7,020 nucleotides of DNA, taken from positions 1 through 7,020 of the forward strand of contig CALMFQ010000605.1 in NCBI GenBank assembly GCA_937863215.1, given 5' to 3'. Shown here one piece after another: positions 5,127 to 7,020 of the stretch; position 1 is the stretch's first letter, and each line of letters opens with the position of its first letter. A program made the position numbers and the translations under genes. This stretch comes from an uncultured Pseudomonadota bacterium. Lineage in GTDB: Bacteria; Pseudomonadota; Gammaproteobacteria; Burkholderiales; SCOH01. The notes under the pieces were generated by a model. That model was not told the origin of the DNA. It did not search any database and saw only the letters and a program-made list of their open reading frames with translations.

Positions 5127-6689
5127 TCAGTTGGCTGGAGAGGTGGCCGGGTTGCCGCCGGCGGCAACGTAGTGGGCGAGGTACAGGGCAAAATCGGCGC
5201 CGAGTTCCTGCAGGTCGCTGATGCGAATTTCGCGCGCCGCGCCGCCGATTGCCATGCCGTAGGAATGCCCCGGCATCAGCAGCTTGCCCGGTGTCAGCAG
5301 CTGGAACGGTTGTCCTTCCGCTGCCGGGATCATCAGCCCGAGGATGTTGCTGTAGACCTTGTGCTGGGTCATTTTTTCCCAGCTTGAGTCGGCGCTTTTT
5401 TCCACCAGCCGCACCGATTCCGGATGGGTGGACAGTACCTGCACACCGATGAATCCGCCTTGTTCGCGCGCAGCGTAGCGGCGGACGATGCCGAGCGACC
5501 AGCGCGGCGTATCCGGTTGCTTGATGCCGACCAGCCGGCCGATGCGCGCCCAGTCGGCATCCTTGCCTAGCAGCAGGCCCATGCCGCTGGCGCTGATGTT
5601 TTCCGCCTGCGCCTTGCTGCGTGTCGGCTCGACGGTTTTGTGCTGATCGGCCTTGTCCTGCAGCGAAATCATGCGCCGGATCGGGGCGAATTCGTAAATC
5701 AGCTGCAGCTCGCCGCTGGCGTTGATGCGCCGATCCTTGCGCGTTACCTGTTTGCCGCTCCAGCGCAGACGCAGATTGCGCAACACTGTCAGCGCCTCGG
5801 CGGCTTCGATCTCGCCGCCCGGATCGAGTCTGGACGGTACGTGGTTTTCCTGCTGCAGCATGTGCTCCAGTGCCTGCAGCTCGACAATGCAGCGGGTCAG
5901 GCCGAAAAACAGCGGGCGCTTGTTGGCGTCCGGTGGCGCGTGGCGGTCGGCGGTAACGGTCGGCGGGCCGTTTTCCTGCGGTGTACCGAATGGCGTCTCG
6001 GCAGTGTGATGTTCGCTCAGCATCACCATTGGCGACAGCATTTCGACAATCCGGTCGGCCAGCAGTGTTTGCCGCCCGTTCAGGTCGCGTGCCAGCGTGC
6101 GCGTCAGCAGCAGCAGGTAGGCCAGCTGGCGGCGTACCTGCGCCAGCTGGCTGTCGCCGCCGGTGAGGCGGGTCAGCTGGCCCGCTTCCAGTTTGTGGGC
6201 GAATTCGTGCAGTGCCAGCACCTGATCCCAGCGGAAGGTCTGGCTCGGCGCCAGCAGGAACTGCAGCAGATACAGTTTGCCGTTCCAGTACAGCGATGCC
6301 GCCACCGCATTCTGTAACAGAGCGGTGTTGCCGCCGCGCCGCGCCAGTGCTGCGCCTTCCTGCTGCAGGCCGAGCGCGAAGTAATGCGTCAGATTGCGTG
6401 CAAACGGCAAGGCAGTCTGCAGCAGTAGCGTAGTCTTGGTCGGGTTGGTAAAGCCGGTGAACAGCGCGTTCTCGCCACGTTTCAGCAGTTGGCGCAGCGG
6501 CTCGTCGATTTGCTGCAGCAGCGTCAGGCCGGTTTGCGCCTGCAAGGATTTGTCCATTGCGCCGGACAGCCATTCATCGATGCTGCGCAGCCCTTGCACC
6601 GCTGGTAATGCCTCGGCATCGCCAATGATGGCGAGCGCCTTCTGGATGAAGGCTTCCGGGGTGTTGCGGCGGAACAGTTTGTCAAACAT
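5127..6689 (-). CDS. Large PilZ-like protein, probable c-di-GMP receptor
   Basis: A 520-residue cytoplasmic protein without signal peptide or membrane segments. Residues 1 to about 300 are largely helical and Leu/Gln/Ala-rich, with no domain I recognise. From about 310 a PilZ-like region carries both ligand-binding signatures of the family: R317-K-D-R-R321 (RxxxR) and N364-I-S-A-S-G369 ([D/N]xSxxG). A barrel-like continuation follows with RWSLGIVRR (396-404) and FIGVQVLS (413-420). The two motifs are about 42 residues apart, with a charged insert (TVEPTRSKAQ) between them. PilZ proteins bind cyclic di-GMP and change motility, polysaccharide output or attachment. The start at 6689 has AGGA about 10 bases upstream and a TATAAT further up. 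It lies upstream of the PEP-CTERM gene on the same strand, but an intergenic hairpin suggests separate transcripts. c-di-GMP binding is inferred from the motifs. Confidence 0.75.
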   Translation of the reverse strand: MFDKLFRRNTPEAFIQKALAIIGDAEALPAVQGLRSIDEWLSGAMDKSLQAQTGLTLLQQIDEPLRQLLKRGENALFTGFTNPTKTTLLLQTALPFARNLTHYFALGLQQEGAALARRGGNTALLQNAVAASLYWNGKLYLLQFLLAPSQTFRWDQVLALHEFAHKLEAGQLTRLTGGDSQLAQVRRQLAYLLLLTRTLARDLNGRQTLLADRIVEMLSPMVMLSEHHTAETPFGTPQENGPPTVTADRHAPPDANKRPLFFGLTRCIVELQALEHMLQQENHVPSRLDPGGEIEAAEALTVLRNLRLRWSGKQVTRKDRRINASGELQLIYEFAPIRRMISLQDKADQHKTVEPTRSKAQAENISASGMGLLLGKDADWARIGRLVGIKQPDTPRWSLGIVRRYAAREQGGFIGVQVLSTHPESVRLVEKSADSSWEKMTQHKVYSNILGLMIPAAEGQPFQLLTPGKLLMPGHSYGMAIGGAAREIRISDLQELGADFALYLAHYVAAGGNPATSPAN

Positions 6690-6751
6690 TGGGGCTATCC
6701 TGGCCTGTCGGTATCGCTGAAGGCTGCAATGCAGGTGGCATCGTTGCCCCG

Positions 6752-6757
6752 ATTATA
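6752..6757 (-). promoter_or_regulatory. Perfect -10 element upstream of the PilZ-type gene
   Basis: The minus strand reads TATAAT at 6757-6752, about 62 bp before the ATG at 6689 and after the stop of the reductase gene (6793-6795). The -35 region at 17-bp spacing (CATGCA) is poor, so an activator may be needed or the promoter may be weak. It indicates that the PilZ-type gene can be transcribed separately from the reductase gene. Confidence 0.45.
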
Positions 6758-6792
6758 GTCCAGACGCCGTGCTTGCATGCGTTTGGCGTGAT

Positions 6793-7020
6793 TTATCGGG
6801 CTTCCAGCCAGGCTGGCATCTGCGCCGTCAATGCCTGTTTTTCCGCGTTGGCGGCATCGAGCAGGGCAAATCCCAGCGGTTTGCCGCTGGCGTCGCAGAA
6901 CAGTGCCTTCAGGCCGGCTGCAGGCGTTTCGATATGCCAATTGCCGCTGCTGGCGGGCGGTGGCGGGCATACGGTCGTGGGGCAGGCAGGCGTTTTCACC
7001 ACCACCGGCATGGCCGGATA
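6793..7020 (-). CDS. C-terminus of a probable rubredoxin/FAD-dependent NAD(P)H reductase (partial)
   Basis: The last 75 residues of a minus-strand gene whose 5' part lies beyond the right edge; the frame is open through 7020 and ends in TAA at 6793-6795. The Met at 7011 is internal, not a start. The segment MPVVVKTPACP followed by a short Pro-rich linker, then KALFCDASGKPLGFALLD and EKQALTAQMPAWL, resembles the C-terminal domain of rubredoxin-NAD(+) reductases (RubB/AlkT type). These flavoproteins pass electrons from NAD(P)H to rubredoxin, for instance in alkane hydroxylation or oxidative-stress defence. The FAD- and NAD-binding Rossmann motifs would be upstream and cannot be checked here, so the identification rests on the C-terminal pattern only. 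Confidence 0.65.
   Translation of the reverse strand, partial: YPAMPVVVKTPACPTTVCPPPPASSGNWHIETPAAGLKALFCDASGKPLGFALLDAANAEKQALTAQMPAWLEAR

Noticed and set aside
5047..6573. 508-codon minus-strand frame almost covering the PilZ-type gene.
   Set aside because: It is Arg/Ala/Gly/Pro-rich and has no motif. The overlapping 520-residue frame has PilZ signatures, an RBS and an upstream -10 element. Only the short tail after 5127 was kept, as a weak finding.

Overview
The window is GC-rich proteobacterial DNA. Its gene content (an RpfE-type protein directly before recJ, a PEP-CTERM surface protein, a large PilZ-like protein, and a rubredoxin-reductase C-terminus) suggests a betaproteobacterium. A more precise placement, for example in Neisseriales, is only a guess. 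Nearly everything recognisable lies on the minus strand, so the region reads from the right end to the left.

In transcription order on the minus strand: (i) the C-terminal 75 residues of a probable rubredoxin/FAD-dependent reductase, cut by the right edge (6793-7020); (ii) a 520-residue protein with a PilZ-like c-di-GMP-binding signature (5127-6689), with a TATAAT element upstream; (iii) a roughly 230-bp intergenic stretch holding a strong hairpin, a 20-bp dyad and a candidate sigma-54 (-24/-12) promoter; (iv) an exported 266-residue PEP-CTERM protein with a calcium-loop-like motif (4097-4897); (v) an RpfE-type protein (3029-4051), recJ (1331-3019) and a hotdog-fold acyl-CoA thioesterase (891-1334), packed as an apparent operon with a 9-bp gap and then an ATGA overlap; (vi) a tRNA-Ser(CGA) gene with its own near-consensus promoter and a downstream terminator (705-874).

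The left 700 bp is different. An open frame on the plus strand enters from the left edge and runs to 374. It reads like a protein and carries an Ala-His-Phe triplet repeated three times, but its product is not recognised and its end looks frameshifted. From there to the tRNA only terminator-like hairpins are visible. A gene-poor stretch with a broken gene beside a tRNA 3' end could be the edge of an integrated element, but no integrase or att repeat is visible here.

The most interesting part is the PEP-CTERM gene with its candidate sigma-54 promoter and upstream dyad. PEP-CTERM genes in some betaproteobacteria are known to be controlled by RpoN together with the PrsK/PrsR two-component system. 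The neighbouring PilZ-type protein adds a possible c-di-GMP link to surface or matrix properties, although co-regulation is an inference.
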